64,000 nucleotides of DNA. It comes from Drosophila miranda. Its lineage: Eukaryota; Arthropoda; Insecta; Diptera; Drosophilidae. Below the pieces are notes generated by a model, which ran no database searches, had not been told where the DNA came from, and saw only the letters and a list, made by a program, of their open reading frames with translations. The stretch is taken from assembly GCF_003369915.1 (NCBI RefSeq), contig NC_046677.1, forward strand, positions 10,912,001 through 10,976,000, read 5' to 3'. Both the position numbers and the translations under genes were made by a program. Shown here in pieces: positions 46,353 to 58,849 of this stretch (positions are counted from its first letter, which is position 1; each line of letters begins with the position of its first letter).

Positions 46353-47848
46353 GGACGGACGGATGATTGAGGTCTCTGTCTCTCGCATGGAAATGCCAGG
46401 GCAAATGCCGCAAAGTATGCAAATGATTAGGTGACAGAAATTGCCAGAAATAACTGTCAGGGACGTTAGTAGACCACAAATTTTAAACACACATGGGCAT
46501 AGATCGGCATTTCGAAAGGGTTTTCGGGTTTTCGGGTGGCTCTGTGGGTGGGGTAATGGAAATTTGGTCGCCCCAAAACTATGCTCTAAATAATTGGAAA
46601 TTATATCTCCTGTCATTGCAGGACAAGTGATGCTGTCACTGGCCCTGGCCCCCACTCCCCCCACTCCACCACTATTTTCCACTATTTTCGCTTGTGGTGA
46701 CAACACCTGCATACGTGTACATCCCCTCCATTTTATGTGCCACTTTGTGCTTGCATAATTTCGCAAAATATAATTTACTCTGCGCAACATATAGGGGTTA
46801 TGTTCTGGGTGCTGCTGGCATTTAAATCTGGTCTCTCCCTCCCCTGCGTGTTTTGCATAATGACTTCTCCTGAAGGGTCCTTCAAAGGTAAAAATACTTG
46901 CACCCAAAAGTAGTGCCTCGGGGCGGCGGGTCTCCGCCAAACTGAAAACCAAGCAGAAAAGATGCACAGATGCTTGAGGGGCACCGCTGTGTTTGATTCG
47001 CTGCAGCCAGCGACTGTTCTTTGTTCTTTGCGCTGGTCTGCTCTCGGCCCTCTTGGAGCTTCATGCACGGATTGCCATGGGTTTTTGCCCTTTTGATTCT
47101 ATTTGGAGTGGGCGTCGGACGGGACTGGCTGGCTGCTGCCCCCCGCATTCTATATGGAATTTTCTACAACACTACATGACCCGCCCCGGTCCAGCATCTG
47201 CATCTGCTTCTGCCAGTCCAGTGTTTATTTTCTTAGCCAGCATTTTAATGAGGAGCTCATAGCTCGTTCGTGCAACCGGCAGCCTGCAACCTGCAACGTG
47301 ATGTTAATGCTTCTTAATTTTTAAATGAAACAAAAGGGCAGCTGGCAGTAACACGAGGTGAAAAATAGGTACCAAAATGGGAACCAAAATAAATTTGCAA
47401 TTAAGAAGCGAGTAAAACGAAACGAAACCTTAAAGTCAGTGGGAAAATCCTGGAAAAAAACTCCTGTAAAAGTTGGAAAGAGATCCGCCAACAACTGCAA
47501 TTTTCCCTGCAGCACTTCCCCGAAAGAACTTGATGGTTTTAACTACAATTTAATTTGACTCCTGGCCGTGGCGCCTCGACCTATGCAACACTTTTTAATT
47601 GCATAAAAAACTGCCCCACTAAGCGGCTTAAAAAAGTGGCTATAAAAAGTGTCTGGCCCAAAGGTCGGTGGGGGAGGGGAGCAGGGGAGGAGGCTCTTCG
47701 TTAAATGCCGCCAAAAGATAAATAAATAAATAGCCCGCTTAAGCATTTGGCATTAAAAATTGTTAGTGCGCGACAGCGAGACGGTTTTTCCGTATCTTTT
47801 CCCCTCGGCTCTGCCCTCAAAAAGCAGTACAAAAATTGTTTGTTTTCA

Positions 47849-47942
47849 CTTGTTGGATATTTATTTTCCTACTGTTTTTGTTGGGTGTTTACTTTTCTAC
47901 TGTTTTTGTTGGGTGTTTATTTTCCTACGATTTTTCGTAGGC
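47849..47942 (+). repeat. Minisatellite, three copies of ~31 bp
   Basis: Units of the form tgttgggtgtttattttcct followed by actgttttt, in tandem with few differences. Non-coding. Confidence 0.75.
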
Positions 47943-50900
47943 CCCTTTAATTTTGCTCCATTTTTTTGTTAGTTTTAATCGAATGAGTGGTAATTTATGG
48001 TTCGGCTGGCAGGGAAACACCATTTAATCCAGTGATTTTTAATTGGCTGGCGATTGGTTTTACTTGGCGGTTCCTCCTTCTTCTTCTTCGGCAGCCAAGA
48101 ATAGCCACGAGCTGCGCATAAATTAAGCGAAACATCAAAAATCACTCAACTAAGAATACGCAGCGCACAGCACAACAAAAAAACAGAGAAAACAGAAAAG
48201 ATTGCTTCTACTTGGAAAATGGAAAACTCTGCCAAACGCTTGGCTAGTCATTGGGGAGAAATCGGTGGTAGAACAATGCCAAAATGGATGGATCCCCCCG
48301 CCCCCTCCCCCTCTAAGTGGGGTGGCAACTGTTAAATTAATTGACTTTTTCCCGAAACGATTTTCAAATGGAAATACAATTTATTTAAATTATCAACGAA
48401 CCGTCCAGCTGCCCTTCCAAATCGGATTTCCTGCCATATGGAAATGTCATTAAAAATGCATATATTTACAGTCCGTTTCGCGGCCATAAGTTGCTCAAAT
48501 ATACACACATATTTGTAAATTTGTGAATATCAAAGCCAAAGCAGTTTTTATCCGGTTTCAAATTTCCATATTTACCGATATATGTATGTATCTTTATCAA
48601 AAGGTTTTTTTGGTTTTTGTGCTAATCCCACAGTTTATGAATGTCAATCAAATTGCAAACGGAAATTGTTTAATTTAAGCAAAAATCCACATGAATATGA
48701 ATATGATGTGGCCTTTAGATTGTTTTTGGGGCAGTATCTATCGTTGAGAGTTTATTTATTCGCTTTTCCAGGGCAAAAGTTTATCACATTTTCCATCACT
48801 TAATCTCTGCATTGAATGCTCCTAAATAATCTCCAAATGTAATCCACTTTCCAAGGTCATTCCTAATCTATTGCTAAGCCCAAACCAATCCCCCCCAAAA
48901 TTTGACTCATTTGCCTGTCGTTGGGGTCTGGTGTTGGATCTGTTTTTGTCTGGTTTTTTTTCGGGGGGCGGGATACAAATGATGTTGCCCCGGCCTGACT
49001 TTTGTTTCTTTGTCTGCTGCTGCTGGTGCTTCTGCCCTGTTGCATTTGCCCCTTTTGTGTGTCTCTGATTTTTCATTTGCTTTCACAGGGGCTCTGCCTC
49101 TGACACTGACATTGATGGCGCCAGAGACGATGGACACATTTGGCAAATGCTTTGAGGTTGTTGTCGTTCCCCGCTCTTCGGAGTCGTAGTCTGTGTCTTT
49201 GATTAATAAAGCCAACGTAACATGACAGCCAAATCTTATCAGCTTCTTCCAGTGGCTTTCTGCCAGTGCCAGTCCCAGACCCACTAGAAGGGGTTTGGGC
49301 TTGCCTTTGGCCCACTTAAAGTATCTTTCCTTGTTCTAGGACAAAAATCTACCCTTTATGGCCTTCTTGTGATCCCTTTTCTAGTCTGCTGACCATGAAA
49401 GTACTTTCCCTCTTGATGATGGCTTCTTCGTTTTGCTGTTGCCGGGATAATTCAATCAATAATCCTTTTGGTCCTTTGCCTTTCGAATATGTGCGAAAAT
49501 GATAAGGGATGTGGGTGTCTCCCTGTCTCTCTCGCTCTCTCACGGGTGTACTGTTTTCCAGCAACAAGTTCAAGGACACCTAAAGGCTGGCCCCCCCCCC
49601 CCCCCCTGGCAAGTGTCACGGCAGCAGTTTTTATCACTCTTCAAGCTGATAAATCTCAGCGAAGCGTGCAACAGTTAAGGCGCTGGAAGGGGCCGGCGAT
49701 GGGTTAGAGATGGGAGCGTGCTGCAGCTTCGTGATGAATCGGTAAACATCTCCATCTCGGGGCAAAGCTTAAAATTAAAACATTCCTTCCAGAAGTTTGG
49801 CAAACGTCTCCGCTTCGTCTCGGCTCGTCTCGTCTCCTTCTGGTGCTGGGGCCAAGACAGAGCTGGTTTTTATTGCCTTTTCTGCCTGTTGCCAGCATTT
49901 GTAAGTTGTGCAATGTCGTGTCTATCTGCCTGTCTGTCTGTTGTCTGTCGTGTCTGTCTGTCTGGCAGTTACTTACTGCTCTGTCTGCTCTGCGACTGTT
50001 GTATTGCCTTTCTGGAATTTATGTGACTTTTGCAGCACTTCCACCAAGAGAAAGGGAGCTTGACTCTTGACCTTTGGATATTGATGGGGAATAATTGGAA
50101 AAGTTTCGGATGGACAGGAATATAGTGCCATATCTCTGGGGCCCCCTGCAGAAGCAACTCAATTAGAGTTCAATGGGCATCGGCATTGGTACAGTTGCCA
50201 CCATAAATCCCTAGCTAATCTGCACTTAGTTCTCTTATCTCTCTTTCAAACTTGATCCTATTACCATTTTCTTTACCAATTTTCCCCCTCGTTTTCGCCC
50301 TCGTTTTCGCTTTCCTTTCAATTTTTATGCCCAGCCATGTGTACGGGGTCCTAAAATTTTATGCGATTTTCTAATTCAATTTTATGTGTAACGATATTTT
50401 CATAATTTCCTGCTCCCTGTCCGGGAAATATTTCTTTTTATTTGAATTGAATTTGATTTGCATTTGCATTTCGACTGCCACGAAAGTTTCTGCTTTCTGC
50501 ATAACTTTTTTTTTTCGGTGTAATTTCTGACAGATTTTTAGTGGAAACTTTTTCAATCTGTCAAATCATTTTTGATCTCTCAAAAGATGCCAATGAGAGA
50601 TAGAGAGAGGGCTAGTGAGTGAGTGAGGGAGCGATAACCAGAGTTCAATTTTGCAGTGACCCGAGAGGCTCCATCATCGCGTGAAGCCGTGCAACATTAG
50701 CCGCTAATTGCGGCAGCCACCAGACGTCAGCACTCAAGCGGGTCCTCCCACTTGGATATTCTCTATAAAGCACCCCGTCCCCCCCCACCCTTCACAGAGT
50801 GTGGTGTGAGGGGGAGGGGCGCCGGGGGCAGAGATAGCAGTCACAATTCACAATCTGCGCTGCAGTGCATGTCATTCGCTTCGGTCGTCGTATCGTTTGC

Positions 50901-51932
50901 ATTGCTGCTCCACTGCTCGTTGAAATTTTATGCTGGCTCGTTTACGGTTCACTTGCCGCAGTCTTCGGGAATGGAATGGAACGGAATGGAGCTGCCCCAA
51001 GTGGAGGAGACTCTCAGCAGGGGGCCAGGGGCTCGCAGGGCTCGCAGGGCTCTCTGTTCTAATTAATCGTGTGAAAGTCGTGCCATCATTTTTCTTTGTA
51101 TTTTACTCAGCGCTGTTTGAACAATTTAATTGAATGTTGCAGCGGTTTCCATATTAATGCAAATACTAGAAGCAAAACCAGAATCATATTTAGCCGGCGA
51201 GAGAGGGAGACAGAGGGAGGAAAGAGTGGTGGGGAGGGGTGGGGTTTGTGGAGTTACATAACCGGATGTTGCGACAACTTCCGCTTACAATCGCTTTACA
51301 ATACGGCACGCCTCCGAACGAATCATCTCAATGCATCGCTGGTTCAGGGGCAGGCAGCACTTCAGAGAAGAGGAGTGCTACACAGAGAGACTAAAGAGGG
51401 GACGGGTGATCTCTTCTCTCAGTGTAGCATTCAATCAAATGCCAGGGTGGGCCCCCTCCCGCCCCTGGGATGTGCTCGTAGGTGGAACAAAGTTGAGTGC
51501 CCCATTTCGCTTTTCATGGCTCATTGTCAACGCGCTGAACAGTTGCCAGAGCGATGTTGCATGCCTCAGCCTCAGCCTCAGCTGGGGTCGAGGCGAGCCC
51601 TTTATTAATTTCAATGCATCACCCCTCCGCACTTCTGGAGTGGAGGACTCTTCAGCCCAGAGATGTGAGCCCCTCCATCCATCCAGCCAGCCATTCGCAT
51701 TTGCATGCCTCAACGAGCACTGGCTTGCTGCTGCCTCCGCTGCTGCCTGGAAGTGGCCGCATTCATCAATGAAAGGGGCAATAGAGGAATGGGGGGGATA
51801 TAGGCTTTAAAATGTGCCCACATATTTACCGCCCCTCCGGATGTGGCAACTTCATTTACACACAGCCAAGCCGCACATACAATAGAGGGTGGAACCTAAC
51901 TAATTTGTTCCATTTTTCCCTTCTTTTTGCAG

Positions 51933-53390
51933 ATGCTGAAGCACGTACAAATCTCGCCGTTGCGCAATCGCTCCGATTCCGTGTCGCTGCGATCCTCGAG
52001 CATTGCCTCGTCGTGCGCCAGCTCCATGTGCGGCAGTCCCGAGCCGCCTACGGACCATCTCCAGCGCACACCTTCGCGGGCCTCCAGCTACTCCAGCCTC
52101 AACGAGCAGCCGCCACAGGTAGGGTTATCTAGCATCTAGGCAGAGAGAGCATCTTGCTAACGATTATATCCTTCACGCAGACCACCATCAAAGTGTACAC
52201 CAACTGCCTGAAGATCGACATCGAGTACAAAACCCTGGGCATACAGTGGGACACCACCAGCAAGGAGGTTATAGCCATGCTGCTGAGACGGTAAGTCGAG
52301 CACATAGAGTCCCTGGGAGATCCCGTTGCAAACGCTTTACTCCTTCCTCTCCAGCCTCAAGATGCGTCACCGGGACCCGCGCCTGTTCTACCTCTCCATG
52401 GAGGTGGCCGTGCGTCGGGCGGGAGTGAAGACCATTCTGGTGCTGGACGACGACACCCGTCCGGCCATCATGCAGGCCTGTCATCCCAAGGGCGAGTCCC
52501 GCTTCTGCCTGCAGCTGAAGGCCGGCGGACTGATCCGCGTCCACACCTCGGCCCTGCAGCCCAGCTCCCAGTACAAGTCGCTGGTGATCAGCGAGGAGAC
52601 CAACTGCGACGAGCTCCTGCAGCTGCTGCTCGGCTGCTACAGCTCCCTGGAGCCCGTCGAGAACTTCTCGCTGTACGAGGTGTGCCCCGGGCAGGAGTGC
52701 CAGCGGAAACTCCACCCGGACGATCTGCCACTGCGCGTGCAGGCGGAGCGGATGAAGCGCGGCGAGAACTGCCACTTCCTGGTGCGTCGCACCCCCAACT
52801 ATGCCCGGCGCCGCCAGCTGTTGGCCAACCTGAACGAGGCCATCAACCAGAGCTTCGAGAACGAGTCCGCCCTGGCCACCGGCGAAGCTGTGGAGGATGC
52901 GACCAGCCTGCTGGAGCTCTCGCTCGAGTCGGAGCTGTCGCTGTCAGAGGATCTGCGCAGCTGCAGCAGCGGCAGCACGGAGGATGCCGAGGACGAGGAC
53001 GAGTGCGCCAGCAGCTCCGGCTCCTCGGACAACTCCACAGAATGCGCTCTGCGTCGCGACTTCTATCCACGTCCCACATCCATGGTCTCGCCCTCGGCCC
53101 CGCCAGCACCCGTCGTCCCATCTGTGTCTCCGGCCCGGGCCTACAGTCCGGTGTACAACATCCGTGAGATACGCACGGCCTCGCACTCGTTCTCCTCGCT
53201 GGGCAAGGACAAGAAGCTGCTGGACATTCACATGAACGCCCGCTACGGCCCAGCCGGCATCTACAGCCGACTAATGCCCGTGGCCGAGACGGAGGTGCTG
53301 GACCTGAACGGCAATGCCCCCTCGAAGCTGGCGGCGGAGGCTGTCAACAACAACCCATCCCAGGGACTGGGACACTTTGTCTATCTGTAG
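51933..53390 (+). CDS. rau: Ras-association domain protein, Rau-like (443 aa)
   Basis: Three coding exons: 51933-52118, 52181-52290 and 52355-53390, with introns of 62 and 64 nt and consensus sites. The first coding exon opens directly with ATG after ttctttttgcag. The N-terminus (1-62) is Ser-rich (SLRSSSIASSCASSMCGS). A Ras-association (ubiquitin-fold) domain begins TTIKVYTNCLKIDIEYKTLG, with LLRRLKMRHRDPRLFYLSME after it. A second RA-like region (about 165-260) reads RVHTSALQPSSQYKSLVISE, with NFSLYEVC and HFLVRRTPNYARRR. The C-terminal part is disordered and acidic/Ser-rich, with a conserved-looking end, SPVYNIREIRTASHSFSSLG onward. Two RA domains and about 50 kDa fit Drosophila Rau, a positive regulator of receptor tyrosine kinase signalling in glia and eye. 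The name is from memory; the domain call is firm. Confidence 0.93.
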
Positions 53391-55814
53391 CCAGCGCATG
53401 GATTAGTCAACCTGTAAATAGAGTTAGATATCAACTAGGACTTAAGACGACGTTTAAGCCTCCAAAAAAGTAGAAAACAAAACGATTACCGTTTGGACCA
53501 AAGATGCATTTGTAGGTTTAACATTTAACATTTAGAGTGGCAAGTGTAAATAGTTAACTATAGTTTAAGCCGTCGGCCAAGACGAGCACGGAGATGATGA
53601 AGAAGCAGTGCTTATACTAAGAAAGGAAGAACCTAAGCACACACATCAGCTGTGGCCACAAATCGTTGTGTGTCGCTCTCTTAGTATAATGCTAACAATC
53701 CCAAATCAATCTATCAAGGAGTCTATAGCTAAGTGCTTTAGTCCCGCAACTAAAGCTTCGATAAGTCGTAAGAATCTGTCGAGAAGAGAAGAGTAGGTCA
53801 AGTGACTAACATGCATGTACGAGTAGAAACCAAAAGATATTGTAATAATAAGTCTCGACTATGTAAAACTCAACACGAATCTCTGTTTCATATCCCATTG
53901 TTGTCGGTATTTTACCAGAAGGAAGGCAAGGCGTCGCGACGCCTCTTATCGATGCCGGGGCTTAAGCATCCGGCTCTTGTGCATTTTAATTGCATTAAAA
54001 TCAAGTTAAGCACCATTGAACGATGATGGCAAATGGCCATATAAATAGGGCCACAATTAATGCGGCCAGCCGCGCAATTTGTATGGCCCTATGGCCAGAC
54101 TCTGGCTCCGGCTTACGGTGAATGATTTATGCGGCGTATGCGTAATTTTCAGGGCAATAAGCTTTTGCTTTTTTAAACGGGCTTACTTTACATAATGACC
54201 AAAGGATTTAAACAGTAAGGGCTTCCCGAGGATTGGGAGATGGGACACCTACGCATTATCGAGACCCTTTCGCCTTCGGGGTCAGGGTCAGCGACGTCCC
54301 TAATTTACTAAAAAAGGTCCCTTTTTGGGCCAAATTAAAAATCAACAAATTTTCCAAATCAAATCCAATTTGTTGCATCCTAAAATAATAACTCTGCCAA
54401 CTCCGGGACTCTGCGTCCCGAAATTATCCGTTTATCAGGATGCTCGTACACGAAAAAGGATAGCCGAGATTTTGTTTTGTTTATGTCTAGGGTATAGCAG
54501 ACCCACTCTGTGCTCACTTTGGAGAACTTAAAGTTGAATTTTGTATCTCAAATGCATTGCCAGACTCATGAAAAATTCAAACTTTGGCCAGTTCCGGGAA
54601 TTGCGATGAGTGGAAATGGCAAATGGGAGATGGGACGACTTCTGTGCAAACGGAAACGGAAATGCTAAACAGGCTCAGAGCCAGACTGCCACCGACTACT
54701 GCCCAGCATAATAACTTAAGCACTTTATAAGTCGGATTGTAGATTTTTCGAGTTATGCTCTTCGGCTGCATCCGAGTGGGTCGAGTCCTGCACAAAACTT
54801 GAGCGGGTGTTGCACTCAAGATAGCTGAACGACAGTCCCAGGGGACGGTGATGGTACATTTGTGGAGGACATGCATATATGCATGAGAAATGTGCTTGCA
54901 ATCGGATATCCTTTGGTTCGTTCTGTGTGCCTGGTACTTTTGCTGCTCTCGAGTTAGCCGAATGACTCAAGTGGCCAACACAGTTGACCCCAAAGTGGGC
55001 GGGTAAAAGTGGTAAACCACTCTCCAAATGGCACTACATTCACTTTTCATTTGAATTCAATACAAATTTGGAAAAATTTGAAAGCAAAAAAATGCCCAAC
55101 CAGGCAAACAGAATTCTGCAACAAGTCGATCCATCATGCATCATGAGTGTGTGTGTGCATGTCAGAATTTATCTTGTTTTTTGGCCAAAATGCAATCACT
55201 CTTTGCCATGGCTAAACTGAAAAGTTTTCTTCAAGTTTCATTTGTCTTTTGCATTACACTTAATATATTTCATTCAAATTAATTTCGAGAGCACACACAC
55301 CGAGAGCGAGAGAGAGTGCCAGCCAGGGCCAGAGCCAGAGTCAGAGCCGAAGTTTCCCACTGCTGTCGGCAGTTGTCCACTTCCAAGTTGTTCTGTCAAA
55401 TAGCATGCCACTTGTTGGGAAACTCGGCACTTAACTTTCCGCATTGTGCCTGGCAATGGCCCAAGTCCTGGCCAACAGCGCAAACTTCTCTAAATGGCTC
55501 GAATGCAAGCAAGCTATGAGTGCACACGTTTGTAAGTACGTATATCAGTCAAGCTGTCCGAAACACAAATTAGATTGAAACTAAAAGTGGGATATCACAT
55601 AAAAATAGAATTGAATGCAAATAGTTGGCACCCAATTTTTCACCGTACAAATCTTAAAAAATGCGGTTTTTTTCTAAGATTTATTTTGAATTTATGGCAT
55701 TCTTTCAGGCTGAACGGTGAGTATTTTGATTCAAATTATGGCATACCTTCAAGGCTGAGCGTAAGTATTTGATGCAATCTTAAAAGTAAATTTTATTCCA
55801 GCTGATTAGTAGGA
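53391..55814. other. rau 3' UTR, then intergenic
   Basis: The first 0.5 kb or so is AT-rich with 'taaatag' and 'gtaataataag' but no AATAAA close by. Beyond about 54,000 no gene is seen. Open frames of up to 100 codons are unsupported. Confidence 0.45.
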
Positions 55815-56150
55815 ATCCTCAAGGACAGAAGCTGTACAGGTGTTGTCAATGGAGAGCTTAATCCACAAGGTAGCGTTCTTGGACCTACGCTGTACACAGG
55901 ACGAGGTGCTGAGCAACCTAGGCGGATGACACTGCAGTGCTGACCAGAAGCCAAAGCTATGGAACCTCTGCAGCTTTGAGGACAAGCGAAAGGGTTCTAA
56001 AGGTTCCTATGGTGGCCAATGCAGAAATCCATCTACCAAGCCAAGAAGAAGAAGACTCAAAAGGTGCCATCCACTGGACCGCCCTACAAGATTACTCTAG
56101 TTATATTTGATTATATTTTGTTGTAAATATTGTAAATAATATACCCTTTC
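55815..56150 (+). mobile_element. LINE relic, jockey-type reverse transcriptase 3' end
   Basis: A short, decayed piece of a non-LTR retrotransposon. One frame reads GVVNGELNPQGSVLGPTLYT, the RT block 'PQGSVLGP.L'. Closely after it another frame gives ADDTAVLTRSQSYG, the catalytic (F/Y)ADD block. The sequence between them is mostly lost, so the blocks are too close together. A PPYKITL-like ORF2 end and an AT-rich 3' tail (ttatatttgattatattttgttg) follow. Truncated at its 5' end and inactive. Confidence 0.72.
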
Positions 56151-56329
56151 CATATAAGTTTTTAGCATTAATTCTATGTAGGTATCATCTGTGATGAATC
56201 GTTCCTTCCATTAGATGTATTAGATTAATGATGTAGCCAAATTAAATTGCAACTAAAGGTAGAAGAAAACTTGTTTAAAATAAAGGACACAATTATTAAA
56301 AAAAAATATTTGGTTTTATTTTCATGGCA

Positions 56330-58280
56330 TAATTTTAGGCTGAAAAAGTTGGGAGAATATACTTGGGAGAATATGTCCTTGTTGCTGATATGGACTCGGT
56401 GAAATCAAGGACCTGTTTCCAATCACAGGCCTAAATCGGCCGGGCATGCTAAATATGTAACCCAAGGACCAAGGATATTTTTCCGATCACAGAAAGCCAT
56501 AGAACGGCCAGCCCGGTTCACAAATAGCGGAGAATAACAAGTATTTTTGATCCCTGATATCCTTGGTCCTTGATAAGGACTCCAACAAATCAGGGACATT
56601 TTTTCGATCACAGGCAGCCATCGCACGCCTACATAGGTAAAAAAAATAGCAGAGAAAATTTAATAGACAAGTCAGAGTCCTTATCCAAGGATCAAGGATG
56701 TTCCTACGACCACAGGACGCCATAGCATATCGTGCTGGGCTCACAGATAGAGAATAAAAGAAGAAAAATATGAGTGGAGAAAATATCCTTGATCGTTTAT
56801 AAGGACTCCATCAGATCAAGGATGATATAACGAACGCAAGAAGCCGTCGCACATAACGATTGGGCCACAAAATAAGGGAGAAAACAGGATATATATGTCT
56901 TAAGAAAATATCCTTGATCCTTGGGCCTTGGTAAGGACTCCATAACATCAGGGACATTTTTTTAAACGCAGGAAGCCGTCGCACGTCCTGATCGGGTGAC
57001 AAATAAGGGAGAAAACAAGATTTATATGCCTGTAGTAAAATCCTTGATCCTTGGTCTTTGATAAGGACTCCATCACATCAGGGACATTTTTCCGAACACA
57101 GGAAGCCGTCGTACACCCAGATCGGCCCACAAATAACGGAGAAAACTAAACTGGCTTGTAATTAGTTTTTGGAAAAGTAGTTCAATAAATCGCCGATAGG
57201 AGCGATACCGTACAAAAAAAGTGGTGTCAAATGAACAAAAAATTTATGGGATACCAGGCGAACAGAAATCAATAGCAAGCAACTGTAGAAAATTAAAAAA
57301 GTGTTGCATACTTTTGGGGGACCATAATTTTTAAAAAAAATTAGTTACCTTCTGCTCATTTCTGTTCGCCTGGTATCCCGTCCATTTTTTGCCCATTTGA
57401 CGCGACTTTTTCTTTGTACGGTGGCGCCTCTTTTGGCGATTTCTTGTACTAAATTTTCAAGGGACGTTACAAGCCAGTTTTGTTTTTCCGTTCCCGATCG
57501 AAACATGCGACGGCATCCTGTGTTCGGAAAAATGTCCCTTATCTGATGGAGTCCTTATCAAGGACCAAGGATCAAGGATGTTTACATCAGACTTATATAT
57601 CATGCTTTCTCCGTTATTTGCGGCCCGATCGGAATGTGCGATAGCTTCCTGTGTTGGGAACAACATCCTGGAAATGATGGACTCCTTATTAAGGCTCAAG
57701 GATCAAGGATATTTTCTCAAGACATATATATCTTGTTTTCTCCCTTATTTGTGGCGCGATCGGGTCGTGCCATGGCACCCCGTAATCAGAAAAATATCCT
57801 TGATCTTTCGGTAAAGACTCCAACAGACCCAACCATACATATTTTGTTTTCTCGGCTATTTGCGGGCGTACGATGGCTTCCTGTGATCGGAAAACTTTCC
57901 CTGATTTAATTGAGTCCTTATCAAGGACAAAAGATCAAGGATGTTTTCTCCTGACATAAATATCTTCTTTTCTCTCTTATTTGTGGCGCGATCGGGGCGT
58001 GCCATAGGCCGCCGTAATCAGAAAAATATCATTGATCCTTCGGTAAGGACTCCACCAGCCCTTACCATACATATTTAGTTTTCTCGAATATTTGTGGGCC
58101 GATCTGGGCATGCGACGGCTTTCAGTGATCGAAAAAATGTCCCTGATTTAATGGAGTCCTTATCAAGGATCAAGGACATTTTCACAAATCAAAAATATTT
58201 AGTTTTATCCGCTCTTTGTGAACCGATCTGGACGGGCCTCTCGTCTTTGTAATCTGGACAGTTTCCCTGATACAGGATAC
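56330..58280. repeat. Large inverted array of ~130 bp repeats (hairpin)
   Basis: The left arm (about 56390-57260) has tandem units of ~130 bp containing 'aaggactccatca.atcaggg', 'aggaagccgtcgcac' and 'acaaataagggagaaaaca'. The right arm (about 57360-58240) has the same units in opposite orientation ('gagtccttatcaaggac', 'gtgcgacggcttcctgtg', 'tttctcccttatttgtggc'). Near the centre 'gggataccaggcgaacagaaat' (to 57269) faces its exact inverse (57358 onward), leaving a loop of about 90 bp. Anchor spacing along the arms is 129, 130 and 228 bp on the left, and 130, 232 and 242 bp on the right. Minor open frames are by-products of the repeats. Candidates: a long hairpin RNA locus, or a Foldback/Galileo-type element. 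Confidence 0.8.
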
Positions 58281-58533
58281 AGCAAGGATGATTTTTCAAT
58301 ATTTTTATTCATCATAACTTAGCTTATTATAAATAAATAAACAACATTTTTATCTACTACCTAAATGAATAGACGCTAATATCCTTAAAACTAACAAAAA
58401 CAAGATTTATCTAGAATCTAGTAGCACGCTTAGCCATTTCTTTGGTTGCCATAGTCGAAGTCCTTGTTGTCGATAGCCAATTCGAAAGATACGATAGCTT
58501 CTTAGGACTCGGTCTGCCTCGAATATTCCTTGG

Positions 58534-58713
58534 TTATGTTAATATAGGACCCCGTCTGGAGGGGTCGGATACGACTCGGTTTTTTGGCAAAGCGTAAGTC
58601 CTGTGAAGGAAAATATATTTTACAATTTATCCATAATTATATGCTGATTTACTTACGCATACTTACGCTGAAGCGTTTGATTCAGCGGCGTGTGAAAGCG
58701 GGAATGCTGACAT
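58534..58713 (-). CDS. Possible small spliced gene next to the hairpin (37 aa)
   Basis: Minus-strand exons 58713-58667 and 58600-58534, with a 66-nt intron that has very good sites (gtaagt...ttttccttcacag). The product starts MSAFPLSHAAESNAS and ends RRGPILT; no signal peptide. Upstream the frame stays open without ATG for about 30 codons (LQQGPVINSGIVGSRLREI), so a longer protein with another upstream exon is possible. Another frame of exon 2 (to 58502, GSYINITKEYSRQTES) is also open. An AATAAA is at about 58309-58304. The protein is not recognised. The intron is the best evidence; it may be a decayed copy of a longer gene. Confidence 0.32.
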
Positions 58714-58849
58714 TATTTCCCGTAGGCGTGAACCAACAATTCCGCTGTTGATCACTGGTCCCTGCTGTAGCGTACGGGATGTCACATTGTCGACTCAGCG
58801 ACACAGCGACGGCATCATGGAAAAGTAAAGGTTAAAGCCTCGCGCCGCT

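Larger units (their letters stand above)
43505..51932 (+). other. Presumed rau intron, last part
   Basis: No coding exon supported. Contents: (GT)n near 43800, (GA)-rich near 44070-44100, (CCAT)n at 46316-46352, a three-copy minisatellite of ~31 bp at about 47849-47942, and a C run near 49592. A TATAAAG near 50763 could mark an alternative promoter, but no exon with a good donor follows. The 234-codon minus-strand frame at 46263-46967 is broken by low-complexity DNA and not convincing. Confidence 0.42.

Noticed and set aside
46263-46967. 234-codon minus-strand frame
   Set aside because: Runs through the (CCAT)n microsatellite, giving a WMDG repeat; no family features.
57578-57909. Frames of 78 and 91 codons in the inverted array
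   Set aside because: By-products of the ~130 bp repeats; they are not kept from unit to unit.
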